NCBI GenBank assembly: GCA_964348085.1
Contig: CAYGBI010000011.1
Span: 1-64,000, forward strand
DNA length: 64,000 bases
Source of the DNA: VXYL01 sp964348085
GTDB lineage: Bacteria; Pseudomonadota; Gammaproteobacteria; Pseudomonadales; Azotimanducaceae
Direction: 5' to 3'
The notes under the pieces are model-generated. The model did not search any database, was not told where the DNA came from, and saw only the letters and a list, made by a program, of their open reading frames with translations. Position numbers and translations under genes: made by a program. Within the stretch, counting starts at the first letter, position 1, and each line of letters begins with the position of its first letter. Positions 9,041 to 17,967 of this stretch are shown piece by piece.

Positions 9041-9958
9041 TCAACGAATCGCCACCGGATTGATGATCGCTTGCACCGCGCCTTCGAACCGGGGCTGGCC
9101 GAGCACGAAGAGGAACTCCCAGCCCTCATCCGCAGCCAACGCGCCGACGTTCATGTTTTCCAAGATGTAGATGCCATTCTTGGCCAGCAGCTCCGGATGC
9201 ACCGGGAACACCAAGGCGGGGTCTTCGCCGGGCACCACTTCAAGGCCCCACGTGTCCGCGCCGACGGCGACCACATCCAAGCCCGCCAAATACTTCGCGC
9301 CGCCCATGCCAAGCCCCGGTTCGCCGCTCATAAAGCGCTCGCCGTCCTCTTCCGAGACGCTTAGCCAGCCGGTATGGAACAGCACCACATCGCCTTTGCC
9401 GATCGTCACGCCCTGCGCCTTGGCCTGCGCCACGATCTCCGCTTCATTGAACACCGTGCCCGGCGGCAGCGGGTTCTTGTCGAAGTGCCGCGTCATATCG
9501 AGCAACACCCCGCGGCTGACGATGGGCGGAATCTGATGGATGGCGAGCGAGGTCAAACCGGTCGGCGTGACGAAATCCTCCGGCGTCAACCCGTTGTAGT
9601 AGACGTGGTCGATGCCCATATGACCGAGGCCGTCGAGCTGGCTGCCGATGCCCACCCATGTATATAGCAGATCGTCGTTGCCCGTGGCGCGGTTGTCGCC
9701 CATCGTCGGGCCGTTGTGGAAGCCCGGCTGAATGATGCTGATCGCGTAATGTCGGGGCGGATAGGCCGGCGTGTCCCAACCGGTGACCACGCCAAGCGGG
9801 TAGGTCTTGCCGGTTTTCACCAGCTTAGCGGCTTGCACCACCTTCTCCGGCGAAAGGTGATTGACGGCGCCGAGCGTATCATCGGCGCCGTGCTCGGACG
9901 GGTACCAATCCGCCCCGTGGGAGAGCACCGCCAACCCCATGACGATTGTGCCTAGCAA
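9041..9958 (-). CDS. Second cyclase-family protein, probably exported
   Basis: This paralogue of the neighbouring cyclase keeps GADDTLGAVNHLSPEKV at the N-terminus and the family core GKGDVVLFHTGW. The usual HxxxD motif is replaced by a variant around QLDGLGHMGIDHVYYNG. The open frame extends to 10141, but most of that Arg-rich extension (10011-10100) is a copy of a dispersed repeat. I therefore place the start at the TTG that gives MLGTIVMGLAVLSHGA, a short signal-peptide-like segment. An ATG at 10117 with GGGAGAG before it is the alternative. Confidence 0.75.
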   Translation of the reverse strand: MLGTIVMGLAVLSHGADWYPSEHGADDTLGAVNHLSPEKVVQAAKLVKTGKTYPLGVVTGWDTPAYPPRHYAISIIQPGFHNGPTMGDNRATGNDDLLYTWVGIGSQLDGLGHMGIDHVYYNGLTPEDFVTPTGLTSLAIHQIPPIVSRGVLLDMTRHFDKNPLPPGTVFNEAEIVAQAKAQGVTIGKGDVVLFHTGWLSVSEEDGERFMSGEPGLGMGGAKYLAGLDVVAVGADTWGLEVVPGEDPALVFPVHPELLAKNGIYILENMNVGALAADEGWEFLFVLGQPRFEGAVQAIINPVAIR

Positions 9959-10010
9959 CCCGCGTTGAAAGTCACGCGCCAGTCGAACGGCCCATCTTCG
10001 TTGCGCCTGC

Positions 10011-10100
10011 GTCGAATATCGCCCGATATGCCCCCTCGTCGCGCCTCGCCGGACAAGCGCTTGAACGCCCTCGTTGCGACCCGGATTTCCGCCGCGGGCT
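10011..10100 (+). repeat. Dispersed repeat family 1, copy A
   Basis: The first 42 bases, starting GTCGAATATCGCCCG, match the reverse complement of 32188-32229 at about 37 positions, including an unbroken CCCTCGTCGCGCCT. A weaker match continues for a further 50 bases through TGCGAC and CCGCGGG. The copy lies in the divergent region between the second cyclase gene and the permease. It explains the implausible Arg-rich N-terminal extension of the cyclase frame. Confidence 0.7.
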
Positions 10101-10283
10101 GCTCGCGTATTGCGCATCGTTCGCTCTCCCTCTGAACCCATGCGACGAAAGTACCAGTTTCGCAGCCGTCTCGCACAGCCGGAATAGGCAATCTCCTACG
10201 CAGCGGCGAGGCGATGTCGTTACCGCGATACAGGCGAGGCGGTTTAGGCTCCCGCACACGTGAACAAGGAGCGACCACCCGCC

Positions 10284-11594
10284 ATGACGACGCACCAACA
10301 AGCGCAGACCGCCGAACCACGCACCACAACCGCCGGCGGGCCTCGGAGTTCGTTCGCCGGAGCGTTCGCCATGCCGCAAGAGATCCTGCGCTCGGCCATA
10401 GAAGCCATCGCCGCCCACGCCCTTCGCAGTTTCCTCACCATACTGGGCATCGCCATCGGCGTCACGTCGGTAATCGCCGTCATTGCCCTCATGCAGGGTG
10501 CGCAGGCGTCGGTTTTGCAGCAGTTCGAAAACCTCGGCACCAATAGCCTTTCCATCGCCGCGTTCACCCCCTTCGAGGACGCGCTTAAAGGCAAGATCGC
10601 CCGGCTACCGCCTGAGGATGTCGACTTGATCGCCGAGCGCGTCGAAGGCATCGCCTCGATCACTCCGCAACTCACGCTGCAAGGAGCCCCCGTGACCGAG
10701 GTCCGCTTCGGACCACAAGTCGCTTTCGCCCAGCTACGGGGTACCACCCACAGCTACCAGACGGTAGTCAACTCCTACGCCGAAACCGGTCGGTTTCTTT
10801 CCGTCGAGGACGACCGGCGCCGTCGCAGAGTTTGCGTGCTAGGCGACAAGACCCGGCAAACGCTCGGCTTGCCGGCGAATCCGGTCGGCGAATATATCGG
10901 CGTCGCCGGCGAGTGGCTGAAAGTGGTGGGCGTCATGGAGCGTCGCGGGGATCTGTTCGGCCTGAGCCAAGACGACTTCGTCATCATTCCGTACAGCACG
11001 ATGCGCAGCATGAACGGCCAACAGGCGGACGCCGACATCTCCATCCAACTCAGCGTCGCCCAGAACGCCGATCGAGAGGCGGTGCGTGCTCGCATTTCGC
11101 AGTTGTTGCGTCACGCGCATGGCTTGGCGCCGGGGGAGCCGGACGACTTTATGATTCGAGCCTCGGACGAACTCAGCGAGGCATTCGGACAAATCGGCAC
11201 TACTCTGACCGCCGTGGTCGGCTGCGTCGTCGGCATCTCACTTGTCGTTGGCGGCATCGGCATCATGAACATCATGCTGGTGTCGGTCACCGAACGCACC
11301 CGCGAAATCGGCATCCGCAAGGCGCTAGGCGCGACTCGCCGGCAAATACTCCTACAGTTCCTCGCCGAAGCGCTTGCCTTGTCGCTGCTCGGCGGTGTCG
11401 TCGGCCTGCTCGCCGGATACGGCCTCGCAGCCCTCGTCACAGTTTTCATCACCAGCGTGCCAAGCGTCGTGGTGCCGTTCTGGGCCGTGGCCTTGGCGGT
11501 CACCTTCTCCGCCCTCATCGGCATCGTATTCGGCATTTTGCCGGCGGCCAAGGCGGCGGACATGGACCCTATCGAGGCGCTCCGTTACGACTAG
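10284..11594 (+). CDS. MacB/FtsX-type ABC transporter permease
   Basis: The 436-residue protein has the four-helix MacB-type layout. One helix lies near residues 35-55 (TILGIAIGVTSVIAVIALM). A large periplasmic MacB_PCD domain follows, and then three C-terminal helices with the FtsX-domain signature GGIGIMNIMLVSVTERTREI, followed by GIRKALGA. It ends in DPIEALRYD, which is typical. The ATG at this position follows AAGGAG at 12 bases; an upstream in-frame GTG is less likely. Neither an ATPase subunit nor a periplasmic adaptor gene adjoins it, so it is an orphan permease here. A role in export or lipoprotein handling is inferred from the family only. Confidence 0.88.
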   Translation: MTTHQQAQTAEPRTTTAGGPRSSFAGAFAMPQEILRSAIEAIAAHALRSFLTILGIAIGVTSVIAVIALMQGAQASVLQQFENLGTNSLSIAAFTPFEDALKGKIARLPPEDVDLIAERVEGIASITPQLTLQGAPVTEVRFGPQVAFAQLRGTTHSYQTVVNSYAETGRFLSVEDDRRRRRVCVLGDKTRQTLGLPANPVGEYIGVAGEWLKVVGVMERRGDLFGLSQDDFVIIPYSTMRSMNGQQADADISIQLSVAQNADREAVRARISQLLRHAHGLAPGEPDDFMIRASDELSEAFGQIGTTLTAVVGCVVGISLVVGGIGIMNIMLVSVTERTREIGIRKALGATRRQILLQFLAEALALSLLGGVVGLLAGYGLAALVTVFITSVPSVVVPFWAVALAVTFSALIGIVFGILPAAKAADMDPIEALRYD

Positions 11595-11610
11595 GCGCGA
11601 CCTACCGCCA

Positions 11611-11629
11611 CGAGAGCCGTTGCCTCTCG
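11611..11629. terminator. Small hairpin between convergent genes
   Basis: CGAGAG, a 7-base loop and CTCTCG form a 6-bp stem in the 50-bp gap between the permease and the convergent C13 protease gene. The position suits a bidirectional terminator, but no T run follows, so this is weak. Confidence 0.3.
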
Positions 11630-11644
11630 GCACCGCCTTTCGCC

Positions 11645-13009
11645 CTAGCCCGAAGGCCAAGACAACTTGCGGGCCATTTCCTCGCCAATCCATAGTTGCG
11701 GCTCGGATGCGGTCAACCCCTCTTGCTCCTCGCGCTCGCGCACGATCTCAAACGCACGCTGCCAAGTGGCGCGCAAGTCAATATCGAGGAGCGACTGGCC
11801 GTTGCTACCGGCGACAACGGCCAAACTGTCACGGTACAGCGCTTCGCCGAAATAGGTGTATTCCCGGCCATGCTCGCAGCCGAACGACAACTTGTCGGCG
11901 GCGGATGCGGTAACGATCAGCGCGCGCGGCGACTTCAGCGCATCGATGTAGCCGCCCGAATAGCAAGCGGATACCACGATCACATGCCAAGGTAGGTTCG
12001 CACCGCGCACGATGTCGCCGAGTTCCGCGGCACTCAAGTCGTTGAGCCCGAGGTTCTCGAAGTACACGGCGAACTCGTGCTCCGCCGATCCGTGGGAGGT
12101 CATGTGCAGAAACAGCACGTCCTCGCTGCCCATTTTCTCGGCGAGGCCACGCAGCACCGCAGCTAGGTTGTTGCCGTTGGCCAGCGGCAAGTCCGCGACC
12201 GTGGCCCGGCTATTGATCAGCAGCACACTGCGGCCCTCGGTACCAAACCGCTGCCGGAACAGCATTTCCACATGGCGAACTTCGTTCTCGAATACGTTTT
12301 GCGCGGCGTAGGGCGCGAAGCCGACCAGATAGGTCTCCACCACATCCGGCGTGGAAGGCCGCACCGCCGCCAAGCTCTCCTGCACTAGCCGCACTTGATC
12401 GACGTAGATGCGCTCTACATTGAGGCGCGGCCGCGAGTCGGGCGCAGCGCGAAACAGCCGGTTCGCCGGCAACACTTCGGCGGATGCCCAAAAGACGGCA
12501 CCGGCAGCGATGCCGGCGACCAAGCGGCGCGGCACGCCGACCTCGAGTTGCCGGAATACGACGCGCACCACCACCGCGACCGAAACCAGCGAGAAGACGC
12601 GAACAGCTCGATCATCGGCAAGCGCGAGCAGCGGTTCGCCGACGGCGGCAATGATCGCCACTCCCATCGTGCCCGTGAGCAACCCGCAGAGCTTGTGCAG
12701 ACGAGCGTTCGCCACCGCGACCAGAAACAACAACGCGGCAGTAGCGAACCAGCCGGTAACGAGCGAGTAGAGGCTCCTAGGGCTGAAGGTCAGGGCATCG
12801 TGACGGTGACTCAACTCCACCGCGTAGTCCGCGAGCACGGTTACGGCGAACAGCAGTCCAAGCGTAATCGCCATCCCGGGCGGGTCGTCGCTGAACCGTC
12901 GCGAGCGCACCGGGTACGGTGCGAAAAGTCGCATCACGAGCAGGAAGTCGCCGGCGACGTTTCGCAAACTCGTCGCCAATGATCGGGCAACGGGCATCGC
13001 GCCTGTCAC
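11645..13009 (-). CDS. Membrane-anchored C13 (legumain-like) peptidase
   Basis: The 454-residue protein has an N-terminal membrane part with about five hydrophobic segments between residues 45 and 180. A caspase-fold domain of the legumain family (C13, CD clan) follows. The catalytic His is in LHMTSHGS (about residue 306) and the Cys in VSACYSGG (about residue 349). A domain start such as VETYLVGFAPYAAQNVFENE is typical of the proteobacterial C13 group. The protease domain is predicted to face the periplasm. The start is uncertain: GTG at 13009 or ATG at 12997. It is followed convergently by the permease gene. No partner or target is evident nearby. Confidence 0.85.
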   Translation of the reverse strand: MTGAMPVARSLATSLRNVAGDFLLVMRLFAPYPVRSRRFSDDPPGMAITLGLLFAVTVLADYAVELSHRHDALTFSPRSLYSLVTGWFATAALLFLVAVANARLHKLCGLLTGTMGVAIIAAVGEPLLALADDRAVRVFSLVSVAVVVRVVFRQLEVGVPRRLVAGIAAGAVFWASAEVLPANRLFRAAPDSRPRLNVERIYVDQVRLVQESLAAVRPSTPDVVETYLVGFAPYAAQNVFENEVRHVEMLFRQRFGTEGRSVLLINSRATVADLPLANGNNLAAVLRGLAEKMGSEDVLFLHMTSHGSAEHEFAVYFENLGLNDLSAAELGDIVRGANLPWHVIVVSACYSGGYIDALKSPRALIVTASAADKLSFGCEHGREYTYFGEALYRDSLAVVAGSNGQSLLDIDLRATWQRAFEIVREREEQEGLTASEPQLWIGEEMARKLSWPSG

Positions 13010-13049
13010 GGGAGAAAGGTGGCGTGTCGTGAGCCGCGTTCACCGCGGC

Positions 13050-14600
13050 TCAAGGCATATACGGCGTCGGACTCGGCCCAAGCTGCGAGCGCAGCATCGG
13101 CTGCGCCATGCGCACGAAGTCGCACACCATCGGCCGTGTCTCTCGCGGGTCGATGATGTCCTCGATGTTGAACGCTTCCGCCGTGCGGAACGGTGACGAC
13201 AGCGCCTCCAAGCGCGCCTCGATCTCCGCTTGCTTCGCCTCCGGGTCGTCCGACTCGGCGATGATCCGCCGGTACGCAGCCGATACGCCGCCGGCGATAT
13301 GCATCGAGCCCCAATGCCCGGAAGGCCAAGCGACCCGCTTGAACATTCCACTTGGCCGGTCATGGCATTGCCCGGCGACACCGTAGAGTTGACGGATGAT
13401 CACCGAGATCCACGGCATTCGCGTGCGCAACGTGGTGCACAGCATCTTCGCGCCGGCGCGCACGATGCCTTGGCGTTGCTGCTCGGGACCGACCATGAAG
13501 CCCGGTTCGTCGGCGAAGTAGATCATCGGCAGGTGGAAGGTGTCGCAGAGCTGCAGGAAGCGAATGACCTTGACGCCGGCGGCCACATCCATGGAGCCGC
13601 CCAAGCGCTTCGGGTTGTTGATCATCACGCCAACCGGATAGCCATCCATGCGCCCGAGACCGACGATGCGCGAGCGGCCGTAGAGCGGGGTGATCTCGAA
13701 GAAGGAGTCCCGATCAAGCACCGCGTTGAGAATCTTGCGGGCGTCGTACAGGCGGCGCTTTTCCCGCGGAACCGCGGACAGCAGGTACTCGTCCCGGCGC
13801 TCCGGAGCATCGCCGGTATCCACCCGTGGCGGCATTTCCCAAACGTTGTTTGGCAGATAGCTCAAGAACCGCTTGACCATCTCGAAGGCATCGGCCTCGG
13901 TTTCGGCGAGATTGTCGATAACGCCGCTTTCGTAGACTTGGCTGCGCTCGTCGCCGAGATCCTCTTTGCTGATGTCGATGCCGAGCGCCGCCTTCACCAC
14001 CGGCGGGCCGCCGGGGAACACTTGGCTGATGCCCTTGACCATGACGTTGAAGTGCGCGAGGCACGAATCCACCGCCGGCAACCCGGCTACCGAGCCGAGC
14101 ACCGCCGCCACCACCGGAACTCGGCACAGCAAGTCCTCGACACCCGGCGTCACCGGGTTGGTGGGGATGTAGGTGCGCCCGATCTGCTCGAAAGTCTTGA
14201 CGCTGCCGCCGGTTGCGTCGAGCAAACGCACATAAGGCAGGCGCCAATCGAGCGCCATCTTTTGCGAGTGGCCGCCTTTGTTGCCGATCGACGCGTCCGA
14301 GGCGCCGCCCCGCACCGTGAAGTCGCCGGCGGTAAGCACCGCTTTGCGGCCATTGATGCTGCCAAGACCGATGACCATATTCGACGGCCGCACATGGACG
14401 AGTTTGTTGCCGTCGTAAGTCGCAGCACCGGCGAGTTGGCCGATTTCCTCGAACGAGCCGGTATCCGTCAGCAAGTCGATGCGTTCCCGAACGGTGAGCT
14501 TGCCCCGCTGCCGCTGTGCGGCGATACCGGTTTCGCCGCCCATTTGCTCGGCGAACGCGCGCCGCCGCTCGAGTTCTTCGATTTCAGGTTGCCAGACCAT
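13050..14600 (-). CDS. Acyl-CoA carboxylase carboxyltransferase (beta) subunit
   Basis: The 516-residue protein is a crotonase-fold carboxyltransferase of the PCCB/MCCB/GCDB type. GKLTVRERIDLLTDTGSF is near residue 33, FTVRGGASDASIGNKGGH near residue 95, and the second half has GRMDGYPVGVMINNP and GGVSAAYRR. In acyl-CoA carboxylases this subunit transfers carboxyl from biotin to the acyl-CoA. No biotin carboxylase or biotin carrier gene is adjacent, which is unusual; members of this group can also serve in decarboxylases. The ATG is preceded by AGGATCACG. The luciferase-like gene upstream on the same strand may share the transcript. Confidence 0.88.
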   Translation of the reverse strand: MVWQPEIEELERRRAFAEQMGGETGIAAQRQRGKLTVRERIDLLTDTGSFEEIGQLAGAATYDGNKLVHVRPSNMVIGLGSINGRKAVLTAGDFTVRGGASDASIGNKGGHSQKMALDWRLPYVRLLDATGGSVKTFEQIGRTYIPTNPVTPGVEDLLCRVPVVAAVLGSVAGLPAVDSCLAHFNVMVKGISQVFPGGPPVVKAALGIDISKEDLGDERSQVYESGVIDNLAETEADAFEMVKRFLSYLPNNVWEMPPRVDTGDAPERRDEYLLSAVPREKRRLYDARKILNAVLDRDSFFEITPLYGRSRIVGLGRMDGYPVGVMINNPKRLGGSMDVAAGVKVIRFLQLCDTFHLPMIYFADEPGFMVGPEQQRQGIVRAGAKMLCTTLRTRMPWISVIIRQLYGVAGQCHDRPSGMFKRVAWPSGHWGSMHIAGGVSAAYRRIIAESDDPEAKQAEIEARLEALSSPFRTAEAFNIEDIIDPRETRPMVCDFVRMAQPMLRSQLGPSPTPYMP

Positions 14601-14638
14601 CGTGATCCTTACGTTTAGTTTGCTTTTCTACGTCTTGG

Positions 14639-15472
14639 CTACAGCAGTTCGGCACGCCGATCCAACAGCGGCAGCACCATGTCGGCGCTCGCGGAAGGCA
14701 ACCCGAAGATCGCCCGGTCGATGCCCGCTTGCCGGTAGCGGTCGAGGGTCGCCGCATCCGCCGGCGCGCCGAATACGCTGATCGACAACTCCGCCACATC
14801 GCGCTCCGCCGACTCGGCGGCGGCACGCAACCGCGCCACACCCTGTTCCGCGTCGAAACCGCCCCGGGCGCGCGGCAACCAACCGTCGCCGAACTGCGCC
14901 ACGCGCCTCAACGTGTGTATGGACTCGCCACCGATCAAGATCGGCGGGTTCGGTTTCTGCACCGGTTTGGGGAAACACCATACGGGGTCGAAGTGTACGA
15001 ACTCGCCATGAAACGAGGGTTCGTCTTCCGTCCACAGTGTCTTGATGGCCCTCGCCCGCTCGCTCATGACCCGAAAGCGGGTAGCGAACGCGGTACCGTG
15101 GTTTTCCATCTCCTCGGCGTTCCAACCGGCGCCGATGCCCAATTCCAACCGCCCGCCGGAAAGCACGTCGACGCTCGCCGCGGCCTTGGCGGCTACCAGC
15201 GGGTCGTGTTCCGTCAACAGGCAAATGCCGGTGCCGATGCGCAGCGTCTTCGTGGCCGCGGCCGCCGCGGTCAACGCCACGAAGGGGTCCAGCGTATGCC
15301 AGTACTCCTTGGGCAGTTCCGCGCCGCCAGGCCAAGGGCTGCGGCGGCTGGTCGGAATATGGGTATGCTCGGGCACGAACAAGGAGTCGAATCCCCGTGC
15401 CTCCACCTCGCGGGCTAAATCGTCGATGCGTATGGCGTAAGCGGTGGCGAACATGGAAACGCCGATTTTCAT
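14639..15472 (-). CDS. LLM-class (luciferase-like) flavin/F420 oxidoreductase
   Basis: The 277-residue protein matches the bacterial luciferase-like TIM barrel, probably the F420-type subfamily. The segments FDSLFVPEHTHIP, RIGTGICLLTEHDP, GRLELGIGAGWN and PPILIGGES are typical. The ATG is preceded by GGGAAAG. Its start lies only 25 bp from the divergent TonB receptor start, so the two promoters must overlap or lie within the genes. Whether it uses FMN or F420 cannot be told from sequence alone. A second LLM enzyme lies at 24184-25089. Confidence 0.88.
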   Translation of the reverse strand: MKIGVSMFATAYAIRIDDLAREVEARGFDSLFVPEHTHIPTSRRSPWPGGAELPKEYWHTLDPFVALTAAAAATKTLRIGTGICLLTEHDPLVAAKAAASVDVLSGGRLELGIGAGWNAEEMENHGTAFATRFRVMSERARAIKTLWTEDEPSFHGEFVHFDPVWCFPKPVQKPNPPILIGGESIHTLRRVAQFGDGWLPRARGGFDAEQGVARLRAAAESAERDVAELSISVFGAPADAATLDRYRQAGIDRAIFGLPSASADMVLPLLDRRAELL

Positions 15473-15497
15473 AGTTGCTTTCCCAAGGACCTTTTAA

Positions 15498-17822
15498 GTG
15501 AACACAGGCGGCCAATACGGTAGCACCACGCCCGTGACTAGGGAACGCCCAGCGACACAGTGGCTGCGGTGGCTCGCGCTGTTGGCAACGGCGAGCACCA
15601 CCGAGGCAGTCGCCGCGGAACCCGAGAACCACATCGAACTAGTCGAAGTTGTCGCCCCTTCGAGCCCAGCGGCGGACGAGCCGACGCTCAACATGCAACA
15701 GGCGACCGGCGAGGACATCGCCGACGCACGCGCACTCGACCTCGCCGACTTCATGAAGCGCAAGCTAAGCGGTGTGTTCGTGAACGAAGCGCAGGGCAAT
15801 CCTCTGCAAAGCGACGTGCAGTATCGCGGATTCGTCGGTTCGCCGCTCTTGGGCCTGCCGCAAGGCCTCGCCGTCTACCAAGACGCCGTGCGCATCAACG
15901 AGCCATTTGGCGATGTGGTGAATTGGGCGCTGATTCCCGAAGCCGCCATCGACACGGTGTTTTTGGTGCCCGGCGCCAACCCCTTGTTCGGCCTGAACGC
16001 GCTCGGCGGCGCCCTGTCTTTGCGCACCAAAGACGGTCTCTCTCATCCCGGCGCAAAGGCGAAACTCTCGGCCGGTTCGTTTGGCCGTTGGCAACTGAGC
16101 GCCGAAGCCGGCGGTGCTCGCAACGACACCTTGAGCTACTTCGCAACGGCCTCGACGCTGCGGGAAGACGGCTGGCGCGACTATTCCCCCACGCGGGCGA
16201 ACCGCGCGTTCGCCAAGTTTGGCTGGCGGAACGAACGCACAAGCGTCGACTTGAGCGCCACCGCAGCGGCCACGGCGCTAATCGGCAACGGCGCCGCGCC
16301 CGTGGAATTGCTCGCCATCGAGCGCACGGCGATCTTCACCCGCCCCGACCGAACCGAGAACGCACTCGGGCTGTTCAACCTAGTCGTACGGCACGACTTT
16401 TCGGACCAGTTCACCATCGACGGCAACATCTACCTGCGCGACAGCGACATCGACAGCTACAACGGCGACGACTCCGATTTCGAGAGCTGCGAAGCCGACG
16501 CCGGTTTTCTCTGCCACGGCGACGACGAGGACGAGGACGAAGAAGTGCCGACGCTGAACGGCAACGGCAAGCCAATCCCCGCCGACGAACGCGTGATCGG
16601 CGCCACCATCAACAGAACGCGAACCGCCCAACGCGGCGTTGGCTTAAGTTTGGCTGCGCAACGGCTGGTCGTCGCCGACCACTGGCAGAATCGTCTGCTC
16701 GCCGGCGTCGCGGTCGACTCGGCGGACATCGACTTCGCCGCCAGCACGGAACTCGGCGCATTGGACCAAACGCGCTTGACGATTCCCGGCGGCGTATTCG
16801 TCGGCGATGCGTTCACGGAACTCCTCGCGGAGAACGAAACTTCCTCGCTGTACGTGGCGAATATATGGGAGCTGCGTCAGCGTCTTCGCGTTCGCGTTTC
16901 CGGGCGCTACAACCGCACTCGCGTTCGGCTGCGCGACCAACTCGGCACCGCCCTCGACGGCGATCACCGTTTCGGGAAGGTAAATCCCGCACTCGGCGTC
17001 AGCTACCGAACCCGTCTCGGCCCGACCGTGTACGCAAGTTACAGCCAGTCCAACCGTGTGCCTTCGCCGGTGGAGCTCACTTGCGCGGATGAGGACGCGC
17101 CGTGTCGATTGCCGAACGCCTTCCTCGCCGACCCCCCGTTGCGGCAAGTCGTCGCCCGCACGACCGAAGCTGGCGCACGGGGCAAACTCGGCCTGGTCGA
17201 TTGGCGCGCCGGTTGGTTCGCCACCGGCAACGACGACGACATTCTGTTCGTCAGCGCCGGTGCGCGCACCAACGAGGGTTACTTCGACAACGTAGGGAGG
17301 ACCGAGCGCCGAGGCGTCGAGTTCGCCTTGAGCGGCGCGAGTCAACGCCTGCGCTGGTTCGTCAATTACACGCATTTGAGCGCCACTTTCGCGGAACCGT
17401 TCTCGGTGCCGAGCGCCAACCACCCTAGCGCCACCGCCGGCGAAATCCATGTCCTGCCGGGTGCCAGACTGCCGCTGGTTCCCGAACGACTACTGAAAGC
17501 TGGCGTGTCGGCAACGCCACGAGATCGCTTGCGGCTGCACGGGGACCTCCTGCACGCCTCCCGTCACCACCTGCGCGGCGACGAGGCGAACCTAGCACCG
17601 AGCATCGGCGGTTATACGGTGATCAACCTCGGTGCGGAGTATCGGTTCAGCCCGCGTTTCACGTTATTCGCTACTGTCGACAATGTGCTAGACAAACGCT
17701 ACGCCACCTTCGGCGCCTTCGGCGAGGCGGACGAAGTGCTCGGCGACGACTTCGAGGACGCACGCTTCGTCACGCCAGCAGCCCCCCGGGCCGGCTGGCT
17801 CGGGATCGAGGTGGGGCTTTAG
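15498..17822 (+). CDS. TonB-dependent receptor
   Basis: The 774-residue outer-membrane receptor has a signal peptide ending near AVAAEPE and a TonB box in HIELVEVVAPSS. A plug domain follows (DVQYRGFVGSPLLGLPQG; NPLFGLNALGGALSLRTK), and then a 22-strand-type barrel. The last strands contain TLFATVDNVLDKRYATFG. An acidic, Cys-bracketed insertion (DDEDEDEEV between two Cys) sits in an extracellular loop near residue 340. The C-terminus is Leu rather than the usual Phe. The GTG start follows AAGGAC; a GTG 36 bases later is an alternative. The ligand is unknown and no transporter or siderophore genes adjoin it. Confidence 0.9.
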   Translation: MNTGGQYGSTTPVTRERPATQWLRWLALLATASTTEAVAAEPENHIELVEVVAPSSPAADEPTLNMQQATGEDIADARALDLADFMKRKLSGVFVNEAQGNPLQSDVQYRGFVGSPLLGLPQGLAVYQDAVRINEPFGDVVNWALIPEAAIDTVFLVPGANPLFGLNALGGALSLRTKDGLSHPGAKAKLSAGSFGRWQLSAEAGGARNDTLSYFATASTLREDGWRDYSPTRANRAFAKFGWRNERTSVDLSATAAATALIGNGAAPVELLAIERTAIFTRPDRTENALGLFNLVVRHDFSDQFTIDGNIYLRDSDIDSYNGDDSDFESCEADAGFLCHGDDEDEDEEVPTLNGNGKPIPADERVIGATINRTRTAQRGVGLSLAAQRLVVADHWQNRLLAGVAVDSADIDFAASTELGALDQTRLTIPGGVFVGDAFTELLAENETSSLYVANIWELRQRLRVRVSGRYNRTRVRLRDQLGTALDGDHRFGKVNPALGVSYRTRLGPTVYASYSQSNRVPSPVELTCADEDAPCRLPNAFLADPPLRQVVARTTEAGARGKLGLVDWRAGWFATGNDDDILFVSAGARTNEGYFDNVGRTERRGVEFALSGASQRLRWFVNYTHLSATFAEPFSVPSANHPSATAGEIHVLPGARLPLVPERLLKAGVSATPRDRLRLHGDLLHASRHHLRGDEANLAPSIGGYTVINLGAEYRFSPRFTLFATVDNVLDKRYATFGAFGEADEVLGDDFEDARFVTPAAPRAGWLGIEVGL

Positions 17823-17967
17823 ACCACCGAGCGCCGGTGAGCAACGCAAAGGCTCGCGCCGTATGTGGCCGGTCAAGGCATCGCTGGCCAACCTACGAGA
17901 CCCCGCACTTGAAGGCCGCAACCGCCTTGCTCCACACTGCCAAACTCAGCCACAAGACGCCGGTCCT

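Noticed and set aside
13230..14618. Long open frame (about 460 codons) on the plus strand
   Set aside because: It is antisense to the clear carboxyltransferase gene, has no recognisable motifs and reflects the GC-rich third-codon bias of the real gene.
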